Assembly: GCA_044376365.1 (NCBI GenBank)
Contig: JBILLA010000034.1
Coordinates: 1 to 17,265, forward strand
Source of the DNA: JBIKWN01 sp044376365
GTDB taxonomy: Bacteria > Bdellovibrionota_C > UBA2361 > JBIKWN01
Direction: 5' to 3'
Length of the DNA stretch: 17,265 bases
Both the position numbers and the translations under genes were made by a program. Below the pieces are notes generated by a model that saw only the letters and a list, made by a program, of their open reading frames with translations, made no database searches and was not told the origin of the DNA. Of this stretch, positions 6,080 through 14,047 are shown piece by piece (position 1 is the first letter of the stretch; each line of letters opens with the position of its first letter).

Positions 6080-6784
6080 TTACAGCATTTCCGCTGCTGG
6101 TTTATCAAATAAAAAAGTAACCTTTGAGGGGCACGAACGCCAAAATGTACTTGGATATGTCTCAACAGAATATTCACCTGCAACAACTTCACTCAGAAGC
6201 TTTGCTTTCGCAGCTCCCTTCGCAAGAAACATAATATGAGAAGAACTCTCAAGCACTGGAAGGGTCATTGACATACGTTCAGTACCATCTGTTGGATGAG
6301 TCACAGCGATACAACGCTTAGATAGCTCATGAAGAGCCACAAGATCATTGGGGAACAACGATGCAGTATGACCATCATCACCGATACCAAGAAGCATAAT
6401 ATCGAACGTAGGAACCTGTGCATTCAAAAGCTCTTCATATCTTTTTGATGCTTCAGAAACATCAGTCGATGAGATATCAAGCGGATAAAGCTTTGTGCGC
6501 CCTGGTATATCACCAAGACCAGATTCAATAATCATCTTGTAATTACTACGAGCATCAGAGAGAGGAACAAATCGCTCATCACCAAGATACAAATCAAGGG
6601 TAAGCTCAGAGAGCGTCGTATCATGCTGCATTGCTTGTGCAATCTCAGCATATATAGGCTTAGGCGTTGAGCCTCCACACAACGCTACACGCACAACACC
6701 TTGCTTATAACTTCGGATGGCATCAAGAATTGCTCGGGCAGCATCAGCAGCGTAGGTCGCAGCATCAAATGCTAAAATATTCAT
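6080..6784 (-). CDS. pgl: 6-phosphogluconolactonase
   Basis: Hydrolyses 6-phosphogluconolactone to 6-phosphogluconate, second step of the oxidative pentose phosphate pathway. It has the SugarP-isomerase fold: early VALCGGSTPKPIY, the substrate loop YLGDERFVPLSDARSNYKM, then IMLLGIGDDGHTASLFP with the catalytic His region, and PSTFWRSCPSKVTFLFDK near the C-terminus. Length 234 matches the family. I use the ATG at 6784, which overlaps the zwf stop as ATGA (translational coupling), rather than the in-frame GTG at 6796. It lies directly after zwf, the enzyme that makes its substrate. Confidence 0.94.
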   Translation of the reverse strand: MNILAFDAATYAADAARAILDAIRSYKQGVVRVALCGGSTPKPIYAEIAQAMQHDTTLSELTLDLYLGDERFVPLSDARSNYKMIIESGLGDIPGRTKLYPLDISSTDVSEASKRYEELLNAQVPTFDIMLLGIGDDGHTASLFPNDLVALHELSKRCIAVTHPTDGTERMSMTLPVLESSSHIMFLAKGAAKAKLLSEVVAGEYSVETYPSTFWRSCPSKVTFLFDKPAAEML

Positions 6785-8307
6785 AACTGACGCCACTTAT
6801 GGTTACGTTGTTCAAGAAGCTTATCACCTTCTGCAGGCCCCCATGTGCCTGATACATAGTCATGAAGTGGGCATAAATACTTATCACTCCATGCATCAAA
6901 GAATGGTTCAAGCAGCGCCCATGCTTCTTCTATTTCATCATTACGAGTAAAGAGCGTTGAATCACCACGCATTGCATCAAGGAGCAAACGCTCATACGCA
7001 TCAGAAGATGCAACTCCAAAAGATTGATTATACTGAAAATCCATCTGCACTGGCTCAACACTTAAGCGCAACCCAGGTGGCTTAGAATTAATGTGCAACG
7101 CCATCCCCTCTTTCGGCTGCACCTGTATCGTTAAACAATTCTGTTCAAGTGCGCCGATATGCCGCCCGCGAAAAAGTGAGTGAGGCGCGCTCTTAAAATA
7201 AATAGTAATATCAGTAATTCGTTTTGGAAGACGTTTTCCAGCTCTGACGTAAATCGGTACTCCTTTCCAACGCCAGTTATCAATTTCAAGAAGTAACGCA
7301 GAGTATGTCTCTGTCTTACTTGTATTCGAGATCCCTTTCTCTTCTTTATAGCCACAAACCGCCTCTCCCTGCACTGTACCTGCCACATACTGCCCACGCA
7401 CAGAGTGCGCAGCAGCCTCTTGAGGAGTATGTCGCTTAATAGAACGAAGCACTTTTACTTTCTCATCACGAATAGCATTTGGATCCGTCAATGAATGTGG
7501 AGGCTCAATGCAAAGCAAAGAGAGCATCTGCAGCGCATGGTTCTGAATGATATCACGGGTGATGCCATTCTGATCGAAGTATGGACCACGGTTGCCTACG
7601 CCTATCTCTTCACACACAGAGATCTGTATTGAGTCAATGTAGCGATTGTTCCAAAGCGGTTCAAAAATACCATTGGCAAAACGAAAGACAAGAATATTCT
7701 GAACGGTTTCTTTCCCAAGATAGTGATCAATACGGAATATTTGACTCTCGCGCAGGTGCTCCATTAACTCCTGGTTTAACTGTCGAGCAGATGGCACATC
7801 ATGACCAAACGGTTTTTCAACGATCAAACCTGTACGTCGAGTTGCAGTCGCAGGATCAACCATAAGATCTGCATGCTTGAGATTCGCAGCAATACCAGCA
7901 AAGAACTCTGGCGAGACAGCAAGATAGTGCAAATAGTTATAGGTAATCGATCCTTCAGTTAATGACTCAATACGAGCTTTGAGCTCCTTAAAATCATCAA
8001 AGACAGAACCATCAACTGGTTGATAAAAAATCTTACTCGAAAAAGCAGCCCACTGTTCATCCGATACTGGACGACGGGAAAATTTCTTAAGGCCCTCATA
8101 AAGCTTGGTACGAAATTCTTCATCAGTAAACTTGGTTCGAGCAGAGCCGATAACAATAAAATGTTCAGGTAAGTATGTATCCGCAAACAAATTATAGAGA
8201 GCAGGAATAAGCTTTCGAACAGTCAAATCACCACTCGCACCAAAAATGACAAGCACTGTAGCAGGTGGATTTTGATTTGAAGGAGAAGGAACAGAGAGAG
8301 GTGCCAT
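6781..8307 (-). CDS. zwf: Glucose-6-phosphate 1-dehydrogenase
   Basis: Oxidises glucose-6-phosphate to 6-phosphogluconolactone, reducing NADP. The 508-residue protein has the dinucleotide fold FGASGDLTVRKL (22-33), GLIVEKPFG (160-168), and the active-site signature RIDHYLGKE (192-200) with its substrate-binding Lys. WKGVPIYVRAGKRLPKR occurs further on, as in full-length enzymes. The ATG at 8307 has only a weak AAAGATA upstream. A possible internal promoter, TTCACT-16-TATAAA at 8343-8316, would start transcripts almost at the ATG. It follows tal by 26 bases and overlaps pgl by four, so the three pentose phosphate genes are co-transcribed. It is complete, with no missing residues seen. Confidence 0.97.
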   Translation of the reverse strand: MAPLSVPSPSNQNPPATVLVIFGASGDLTVRKLIPALYNLFADTYLPEHFIVIGSARTKFTDEEFRTKLYEGLKKFSRRPVSDEQWAAFSSKIFYQPVDGSVFDDFKELKARIESLTEGSITYNYLHYLAVSPEFFAGIAANLKHADLMVDPATATRRTGLIVEKPFGHDVPSARQLNQELMEHLRESQIFRIDHYLGKETVQNILVFRFANGIFEPLWNNRYIDSIQISVCEEIGVGNRGPYFDQNGITRDIIQNHALQMLSLLCIEPPHSLTDPNAIRDEKVKVLRSIKRHTPQEAAAHSVRGQYVAGTVQGEAVCGYKEEKGISNTSKTETYSALLLEIDNWRWKGVPIYVRAGKRLPKRITDITIYFKSAPHSLFRGRHIGALEQNCLTIQVQPKEGMALHINSKPPGLRLSVEPVQMDFQYNQSFGVASSDAYERLLLDAMRGDSTLFTRNDEIEEAWALLEPFFDAWSDKYLCPLHDYVSGTWGPAEGDKLLEQRNHKWRQL

Positions 8308-8315
8308 ACGTTATC

Positions 8316-8343
8316 TTTATACGAGCGTTATCGTTACAGTGAA
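8316..8343 (-). promoter_or_regulatory. Possible internal promoter before zwf
   Basis: On the minus strand TTCACT (8343-8338) and TATAAA (8321-8316) are separated by 16 bases, overlapping the end of tal. It would give a near-leaderless zwf transcript, consistent with the poor ribosome site there. The call is weak. Confidence 0.25.
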
Positions 8344-9455
8344 GCGAGCTTGGTCTTGGTTGAGTCAAGAAGTTCCTGAAAAGCATCCGCAAAGAGCTTA
8401 ACACCCTGGACTTGGAGATCTTCAAGAAGCTTACCAAAATTCACATGATGTGATGACAAAGAATTAATCATTGTTTCACTTTCTTGATAGCCAGAAGCAA
8501 GCGCATTTCCAATAGTTGCTTGCTGCATCGTGGCTTTTAACGTCGCAGGTGGCATCGTATTAACTGTATCCTTTCCAGCCAAAGCTTCAACATACATCAC
8601 CGGAGAGAAAGCAGGATTCTTGGTACCCGTGCTTGCCCAAAGTGGTCGTTGTACTCGGGCACCTTTTGCCTGCATAGCCTTGAAACGGGGCGACGAAAAC
8701 ATCTTCTCATAGGCATTATAGGCAAGCTTTGAATTAGCAATACCAACTTTACCAAAATAGCTCGCCTCAACTTCATCAGAGACTCGCCCCTCTTTTTTAA
8801 TCTTTGCAAGCTCACTTTCAACGATGCTATCAACCCGAGAAACAAAAAAACTTGCTACTGATGCAATACGATCGATGGGAAGCGCCTTGGCAGCACGAGC
8901 TTCTAAGCCTGCTATGTAGGCGTCCATCACTGCACCGTATACTTCGACAGAAAAAATTAGGGTTACATTGACATTTATTCCCTGCTCAAGGAGCGCTTTA
9001 ATTGCTGGGATCCCCTCCAAGGTTGCTGGAACTTTGATCATGATATTTGGGCGATTCAGTTTCTGCCAAAGCTTTATACCAGCATTGATTGTGCCAGCAG
9101 TATCATGTGCTAAAAATGGCGATACTTCGATACTTGCATACCCATCTACAGCATCAGTACTGTCATAGATTGGACGCAGCAGATCAGCAGCTGCAGCAAC
9201 ATCTTCAACCATGAGCGCTTCAGTCACAGCATCAGCATCCAGCACACCATCAGCTTTAAGCGTTTTCATAGCAGCATCATAGTCATTACTATCGGCAATT
9301 GCTTTTTTAAAGATCGCAGGATTACTCGTGAGCCCAAGCACACCAGCATCAATAAGACTTTTTAATTCTCCAGACTTCAAGACATCACGGGAGAGATTGT
9401 CATACCAAACAGATTGACCAACAGAAGAGAGAGCTAATAATTGCGCATTTTTCAT
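8334..9455 (-). CDS. tal: Transaldolase (long form)
   Basis: Transfers a dihydroxyacetone unit between sugar phosphates in the non-oxidative pentose phosphate branch. The 373-residue protein is of the long class common in actinobacteria and cyanobacteria. It opens with VWYDNLSRDVLKSGEL and GLTSNPAIFKKAI (41-53), the transaldolase signature 1. The Schiff-base lysine is K141 in NIMIKVPATLEG. FFVSRVDS and LWASTGTKNP follow, as expected for the barrel. The ATG at 9455 has AGGA eight bases upstream. It lies 47 bases after the mutase gene and 26 before zwf, within one co-directional run. Confidence 0.95.
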   Translation of the reverse strand: MKNAQLLALSSVGQSVWYDNLSRDVLKSGELKSLIDAGVLGLTSNPAIFKKAIADSNDYDAAMKTLKADGVLDADAVTEALMVEDVAAAADLLRPIYDSTDAVDGYASIEVSPFLAHDTAGTINAGIKLWQKLNRPNIMIKVPATLEGIPAIKALLEQGINVNVTLIFSVEVYGAVMDAYIAGLEARAAKALPIDRIASVASFFVSRVDSIVESELAKIKKEGRVSDEVEASYFGKVGIANSKLAYNAYEKMFSSPRFKAMQAKGARVQRPLWASTGTKNPAFSPVMYVEALAGKDTVNTMPPATLKATMQQATIGNALASGYQESETMINSLSSHHVNFGKLLEDLQVQGVKLFADAFQELLDSTKTKLASL

Positions 9456-9502
9456 GGACTCTATCCTAGTCGATTAGCCGTTTTGCGACAATCAAAAGAA
9501 TG

Positions 9503-11053
9503 CTACGTGGCGTGATACTCACCGAAAATAGAGCGGAAAACATCGCTTATTTCACCCAGGGTGCAACCAGCTTCCAGCGCAGCGATCGTAAGCGGCATTG
9601 TATTCCTATCTTCAGTAGCAGCAACACGCAGGGCTTGCAGCGCGTGCGAAGCAGGCTCAGAAGCACGAGAGGCTTTAAAGTGTGCCACTTTATCTTGAAG
9701 AGAACTTTCAAGTTTCTTCATATCCAGGGATGTCCCTGTTTGTGCAGAAGTTGGTTGAAGATCCTCTACAACAAACTCATTCACCCCCACCACAATACTT
9801 CTCTTGTCTTCCACAGCTTTTTGGTACTCATAGGCTGCCTTTTCAATCTCGCCCTGTGGAAAATAATTTTCAATTGCAGCAATCATACCTCCTTGCTGAT
9901 CAATCTTCTCAATCAATGCTCGAGCTTCAACAACAAGCCCTTCAGTGAGCGCTTCGATATACGGAGAACCTCCAAGCGGATCAACAACATCTACAACTCC
10001 AGATTCATGAGCAATAATCTGCTGTGTTCGTAATGCTAATGTTGCAGCTTCTTTTGTAGGCAAACGAAGCGCTTCATCGAAGCCATTGGTATGCAGACTT
10101 TGCGTGCCACCAAGGACAGCAGCAAGAGCCTGAAGCGTTGTGCGAACGATATTGTTTTCAGGCTGCTGAGCCGTAAGGGTGCTACCAGCAGTCTGTGTAT
10201 GAAAACGAAGCTGCATGCTCTCTTTCTTTTGCGGATGATACCGCTCCTCAACGAGCTGCGCCCAGAGTTGGCGTGCTGCTCGGAATTTTGCAATCTCTTC
10301 AAAGAAATTACTGTGTCCATTAAAGAAAAATGACAGGCGCGGAGCAAACTCATCAATTGAGCGTCCCTTTTGAAGCGCAGCTTCAATATAGGCAATGCCA
10401 TCTGCTAACGTAAACGCTATCTCTTGCGCTGCGGTACTGCCTGCTTCACGAATGTGATAACCAGAGATAGAAATCGTGTTCCACTGAGGTAGCTCCTGTT
10501 TACAAAACAACATAAGATCTGTTGTGAGCTTCATTGCCCCCTTCGGTGGATAGATATAGGTGCCACGGGCTATATACTCTTTGAGGATATCGTTTTGCGT
10601 CGTCCCCCTAAGATCTGAAAGCTTGGTTCCATCCTGCTTGGCTTTTACGCAGAGCAAGCTAAGTAAAATTGTCGCTGTGGCATTAATGGTCATCGACACT
10701 GATGCCTGAGCAAGATCTATCTGCGAAAAGAGCTCTGCCATATCATCACGGGTGGCTATCGAGACCCCCACTTTGCCTACTTCACCACGTGCAAGTTCAT
10801 GGTCTGGGTCCCGCCCCATCTGTGTAGGCAGATCAAAAGCGACACTTAATCCTGTGGTGCCTTGGGACAAGAGGTACCGAAAACGAGCGTTTGCCGATGC
10901 AGCATCGCCAAATCCTGCATACTGGCGCATTGTCCAGAGCTTCTTTCGATACATCTCAGGATGGATACCGCGCGTAAAGGGGAACTCACCAGCGTCACCA
11001 AAGGTTTGAGACCCATAGATTCTTTCTTTTCTTTGAGTATTCGAATTGCTCAC
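9503..11053 (-). CDS. Methylmalonyl-CoA mutase catalytic (large) subunit without B12 domain
   Basis: Isomerises (R)-methylmalonyl-CoA to succinyl-CoA using adenosylcobalamin. The 516-residue protein covers the substrate-binding barrel: GEFPFTRG (22-29), WTMRQYAGF (40-48), TQNDILKEYIARGTYIYPP, ISISGYHIREAG, and QSLHTNGFDEAL. The residues equivalent to Y89, R207 and H244 of the Propionibacterium mutase are Y45, R163 and H200, with identical spacing, favouring methylmalonyl-CoA over hydroxyisobutyryl- or isobutyryl-CoA mutases. The C-terminal cobalamin domain is absent, as in two-component mutases, and no small subunit is in the window. The N-terminus is about 44 residues shorter than that reference. 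The start is GTG at 11053 with no clear Shine-Dalgarno; an in-frame stop lies five codons upstream. It is first in the run that leads into tal. Confidence 0.92.
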   Translation of the reverse strand: MSNSNTQRKERIYGSQTFGDAGEFPFTRGIHPEMYRKKLWTMRQYAGFGDAASANARFRYLLSQGTTGLSVAFDLPTQMGRDPDHELARGEVGKVGVSIATRDDMAELFSQIDLAQASVSMTINATATILLSLLCVKAKQDGTKLSDLRGTTQNDILKEYIARGTYIYPPKGAMKLTTDLMLFCKQELPQWNTISISGYHIREAGSTAAQEIAFTLADGIAYIEAALQKGRSIDEFAPRLSFFFNGHSNFFEEIAKFRAARQLWAQLVEERYHPQKKESMQLRFHTQTAGSTLTAQQPENNIVRTTLQALAAVLGGTQSLHTNGFDEALRLPTKEAATLALRTQQIIAHESGVVDVVDPLGGSPYIEALTEGLVVEARALIEKIDQQGGMIAAIENYFPQGEIEKAAYEYQKAVEDKRSIVVGVNEFVVEDLQPTSAQTGTSLDMKKLESSLQDKVAHFKASRASEPASHALQALRVAATEDRNTMPLTIAALEAGCTLGEISDVFRSIFGEYHAT

Positions 11054-11075
11054 AGTGAGAAAGTATCATTAGAAT
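11046..11075 (+). promoter_or_regulatory. Predicted promoter of the carboxylase operon, with palindrome
   Basis: TTGCTC (11046-11051) and TAGAAT (11070-11075, 5 of 6) are 18 bases apart, overlapping the divergent mutase start codon. The perfect palindrome CTCACAGTGAG (11049-11059) lies across the -35/spacer and the mutase GTG, so one protein could affect both genes. The intergenic space is only 55 bases. No clear promoter for the mutase was identified. Confidence 0.4.
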
Positions 11076-11108
11076 TGAGCGACTGGAAAGGATGGATCAC
11101 GAGTACGT

Positions 11109-12659
11109 ATGAAAGGGATGGATGAACTACACCAAAAACGTCTTGAAGCGCTTGCCGCGGGTGGTCGCGATCGTCTCGACAAACAGCGTGCTGGCGGAAC
11201 ACGCCTGACTGCTCGTGAACGGGTACTCGCATTACTGGATCCCGATAGTTTTGTTGAGCTTGATACGTTTGTGACTCACAACGCACAAAGCTTTGGGATT
11301 GCAGAGCAAAAAATACTCGGTGATGGCGTCATCACTGGTTTTGGTACCATTGCTGGGCGAAACGTCTGTATTTTCAGCCAAGACTTTACAGTGTTTGGCG
11401 GTTCACTTGCCGCAGCACATGCAAAAAAAATCGTAAAAATCATGGAACATGCCGAGCACGTCGGCTGCCCGATTATCGGCATCAATGATTCAGGTGGCGC
11501 CCGTATCCATGAAGGAGTTGAAAGCCTTGGTGGCTATGCTGACATCTTCCTCAAAAACACACTGCTCTCTGGTGTCGTACCACAAATATCTCTTGTCATG
11601 GGACCATGCGCAGGAGGCGCAGTGTACAGCCCTGCGATTACTGACTTTATCTTTATGGTGGATCGTACAAGCCATATGTTTATTACGGGACCTGAAGTCA
11701 TTAAACAGGTCACACGAGAAGAGATAGACAAAGAATCACTTGGAGGAGCACACGCGCACGAAAGCCTGAGTGGCGTCTGTCACAAAGTATGCAGCTCTGA
11801 TCATGATGCGCTCGAACAGGTTAAAACGCTCCTGTCATTCATTCCGCAAAATAATCTTGATCGTACGCCTCGGCAGAGCAGCGGAGATACCCGCGCACGA
11901 GTGAACCACTGCTTGCAAGGGCTCGTACCAGACGAACCGAATAAACCGTACGATATTAAAACTATTATTACTGAGGTCGCTGACAACCATTGGTTCTATG
12001 AGCTCCAGGAAAACTTTGCACAAAACATAGTGACTGGATTTATTCGACTGGATGGACAATCAGTCGGTGTCGTAGCGAATCAGCCAATGGCACTTGCTGG
12101 ATGCCTCGATATCGACGCAAGCACTAAAGCTGCAAGGTTCGTTCGATTTTGTGATGCATTCTCTATTCCACTCCTCACCCTTGTTGATGTTCCTGGTTTT
12201 CTGCCTGGCATTGAGCAAGAGCATGGTGGGATTATCCGTCACGGTGCAAAGCTCCTCTATGCATTTGCAGAAAGTACAGTACCAAAGGTCACCCTTATCA
12301 CAAGAAAAGCATACGGTGGTGCTTATGACGTCATGGCATCCAAGCATATCAGAGCTGATATTAATTTGAGCTATCCAGGAGCTGAAATTGCAGTTATGGG
12401 AGCAGAGGGCGCAGTACAGATCCTCTTCCGTAAGGAGATTGATTCGTTGCCGCACCACGCACGTGATCAAAAACGTCTTGAATTAATCGATAGCTACAAG
12501 CAACAATTCTCAAATCCATGGGAAGCTGCACGACTTGGATTTATCGACGCTGTCATAGAACCAAAAGATACGCGCCAAGAAATTATCAAAGCATTCTCGT
12601 TCCTCGAAGGTAAGGTACAATCTAATCCCAAAAAGAAACATGGCAACATCCCGCTCTAA
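11109..12659 (+). CDS. pccB: Acyl-CoA (propionyl-CoA) carboxylase carboxyltransferase beta subunit
   Basis: Transfers the carboxyl group from carboxybiotin to an acyl-CoA, most likely propionyl-CoA giving methylmalonyl-CoA. The 516-residue protein has the two crotonase-like halves. The N half starts RLTARERVLALLD and contains NDSGGARIHEGVESLGGY (127-144) and MGPCAGGAVYSPA (164-176). The C half has VDVPGFLPGIEQEHGGIIRHGAK (359-381) and RKAYGGAYDVMASKH (399-413). D407 in that motif corresponds to the position reported to favour propionyl-CoA in actinobacterial PccB. ATG at 11109 is chosen; an in-frame ATG at 11118 is also possible and neither has a strong ribosome site. Divergence from the mutase and the downstream biotin carrier support the propionate assignment. 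The biotin carboxylase subunit is not in the window. Confidence 0.92.
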   Translation: MKGMDELHQKRLEALAAGGRDRLDKQRAGGTRLTARERVLALLDPDSFVELDTFVTHNAQSFGIAEQKILGDGVITGFGTIAGRNVCIFSQDFTVFGGSLAAAHAKKIVKIMEHAEHVGCPIIGINDSGGARIHEGVESLGGYADIFLKNTLLSGVVPQISLVMGPCAGGAVYSPAITDFIFMVDRTSHMFITGPEVIKQVTREEIDKESLGGAHAHESLSGVCHKVCSSDHDALEQVKTLLSFIPQNNLDRTPRQSSGDTRARVNHCLQGLVPDEPNKPYDIKTIITEVADNHWFYELQENFAQNIVTGFIRLDGQSVGVVANQPMALAGCLDIDASTKAARFVRFCDAFSIPLLTLVDVPGFLPGIEQEHGGIIRHGAKLLYAFAESTVPKVTLITRKAYGGAYDVMASKHIRADINLSYPGAEIAVMGAEGAVQILFRKEIDSLPHHARDQKRLELIDSYKQQFSNPWEAARLGFIDAVIEPKDTRQEIIKAFSFLEGKVQSNPKKKHGNIPL

Positions 12660-12876
12660 ATCACGTACCAAGAAGCATCGATTCGAAGAAACCTTCTTTC
12701 TTGATACAGAAGGTACTGATGCGATCGCATCAATACCCGTCAAAGCAGAGGTCCCCTCAGATCAAGATATTCTTGCAATTGCTACAGCGATCTTCCTGCT
12801 CACAGACCAGACCGTTACAACCACGACACCAACTCGTGCATGGAGCACGCATGGTTCATTTTCGGAGCTTCGATGA
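12640..12876 (+). CDS. Small carboxylase subunit-like protein (epsilon/OadG-type, tentative)
   Basis: 78 residues, overlapping the 3' end of pccB by 20 bases; its TGA overlaps the next ATG as ATGA. The N-terminus is basic (MATSRSKSRTKKH). The C-terminal half, PSDQDILAIATAIFLL followed by PTRAWSTHGSFSELR, resembles the short helix plus Trp-containing tail of acyl-CoA carboxylase epsilon subunits and of the soluble end of OadG/MmdD-type subunits. There is no clear transmembrane segment, so a sodium-pump gamma subunit is unlikely. Its position between carboxyltransferase and biotin carrier suggests that it stabilises the carboxylase complex. The function is inferred from position and faint similarity; the gene itself is well supported by the coupling at both ends. 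Confidence 0.68.
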   Translation: MATSRSKSRTKKHRFEETFFLDTEGTDAIASIPVKAEVPSDQDILAIATAIFLLTDQTVTTTTPTRAWSTHGSFSELR

Positions 12877-13310
12877 AACATAGATACAACGTCACCGTTC
12901 ATGACAAAACATTCGATGTCACGCTTATCAAAAAGCAGGGCGATACCATTACCTTTGCAATACAAAATCAAACATACACAGTATCAGTTGAACCAGTACT
13001 GCCCATCCAAGCAGGTACGAGCGCACTCACCACTGGAGCTTTGCCACGCGCAGCAGAACCACGAATCGTGCGGCAAGAGACACTTCCTGCCAATACCACA
13101 GATCCCCAAGCAATATGTTCGCCTCTGCCAGGAGTCGTTGCTAAAATGTTGGTAAAATCTGGCGACGAGGTCTCAAGCGGCCAACCTGTTGCTATCATTG
13201 AGGCTATGAAAATGGAAAACGTGATTGCGTCACCATGGTGTGGCATCATCAACGAAATCTTCGTGAAAGAAGGCGCTGAGGTTCGTAAAGGCGAAGCGCT
13301 CATGCGATAA
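12873..13310 (+). CDS. Biotin carboxyl carrier protein of acyl-CoA carboxylase
   Basis: Carries the carboxyl group between the biotin carboxylase and carboxyltransferase. 145 residues: an N-terminal beta-rich segment MKHRYNVTVHDKTFDVTL of the type seen in stand-alone carrier subunits, a Pro/Ala linker (about 40-80), and a biotinyl domain (about 80-145) with the biotinylation site K113 in EAMKMEN. SPLPGVVAKMLVKSGDEV and INEIFVKEGAEVRKGEAL complete the two half-domains. The ATG at 12873 overlaps the upstream stop (ATGA) and has GGAG five bases before it; the in-frame ATG at 12840 would add 11 unrelated residues. It probably partners the upstream carboxyltransferase. Confidence 0.93.
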   Translation: MKHRYNVTVHDKTFDVTLIKKQGDTITFAIQNQTYTVSVEPVLPIQAGTSALTTGALPRAAEPRIVRQETLPANTTDPQAICSPLPGVVAKMLVKSGDEVSSGQPVAIIEAMKMENVIASPWCGIINEIFVKEGAEVRKGEALMR

Positions 13311-13320
13311 TAGAGAGCCT

Positions 13321-13947
13321 ATGCTCTCTTTTTCGCCCCCTCCTATCCCCCAAGACGCTCAGGAGCTTGCAGCCACGCTCTGCCGTGCACAGCAAGCAAA
13401 CGTCGCTTCAGGTGGCACATGCACTGCTGCATTAGAATTTATAGATGCAGTGCACCGACAGATATGCATTTCTGAACGTACCGAATGTGCGCATATAAAA
13501 AAATCCGAACAAAGCAGCCTTATCACACAAACCGCATCGATCTTAGCTGATACATATCGCACTGCGGATAGTGTCGAGAAAGCAAATATCCTCCGTACAT
13601 TTTGGGCAACTGGCTTTCCTGCCTGCGCAGAAAGCGCTTCAATCTTCCTTGATATTTTTATTCAAGGACTCAATGACAGCACCCAACATGTTCGTGATGA
13701 AGCTGCATTCTGTCTTGCTGAATCTCTCAATACTGAAACAAGAGAGGCTCCACTCTCTGTAGCCATTCAAACACGACTCGATGATCTCCTTGTTAGCTTA
13801 CGACTTTTGATCGATAGAGATGCCTTCGTTGGCAGCACTATTGAAGGAGGCAGTGCGAGCGATTTTGCTTACGGCATCCTCAAACGTTACGAAACGCCTC
13901 GCACTCATCGATTCAATGCGCGTGGGCTACAAATTACAACTCGATAA
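13321..13947 (+). CDS. Hypothetical protein, possible HEAT-like repeats
   Basis: 208 residues, not recognised. The start ATG lies 10 bases after the biotin carrier stop, with GAG five bases upstream, so it belongs to the carboxylase operon. The sequence is predicted mostly helical; the middle, FLDIFIQGLNDSTQHVRDEAAFCL (about 110-133), reads like one HEAT-repeat unit, and weaker helices flank it. The N-terminus (MLSFSPPPIPQDAQEL) is not a clear signal peptide and there is no membrane span. It has several cysteines but no CxxC metal motif. It could be a scaffold or regulator of the carboxylase; this is only from position. Confidence 0.7.
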   Translation: MLSFSPPPIPQDAQELAATLCRAQQANVASGGTCTAALEFIDAVHRQICISERTECAHIKKSEQSSLITQTASILADTYRTADSVEKANILRTFWATGFPACAESASIFLDIFIQGLNDSTQHVRDEAAFCLAESLNTETREAPLSVAIQTRLDDLLVSLRLLIDRDAFVGSTIEGGSASDFAYGILKRYETPRTHRFNARGLQITTR

Positions 13948-13965
13948 AACCACCAAAAAGAGAAA

Positions 13966-14009
13966 GGAGCGAACCATAAAGAGAATATTTCTCTTTATGA
14001 TTCGCCCCC
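13966..14009. terminator. Strong hairpin between convergent operons
   Basis: CATAAAGAGAA and TTCTCTTTATG form 11 uninterrupted pairs with a 3-base loop; after one mismatch GCGAA/TTCGC adds five more. On the minus strand the hairpin is followed by a T-rich CTCCTTTCTCTTTTT, so it can end ftsZ transcription; on the plus side the tail is C-rich and weaker. It fills the gap between the 208-residue gene and ftsZ. Confidence 0.75.
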
Positions 14010-14047
14010 TTCGATTCGATTAGGACCTTACTTTATATCCTTAAGAA

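Noticed and set aside
6605..6615. CTCAGAGAGCG match to the island repeat in pgl
   Set aside because: It is only 11 bases long and lies within a conserved coding segment; CAGAGAGCG-like strings recur in coding regions here (for example near 15926 and 16498).
9500..10033. 177-codon plus-strand ORF
   Set aside because: It is antisense to the mutase gene; its composition is that of a shadow frame and there is no ribosome site or family resemblance.
12060..12470. 136-codon minus-strand ORF inside pccB
   Set aside because: It is antisense to conserved carboxyltransferase motifs, with no independent support.
12840..12872. Longer biotin carrier start at 12840
   Set aside because: The ATG at 12873 has GGAG at good spacing and an ATGA overlap with the upstream stop; the extra 11 residues are unlike the family.
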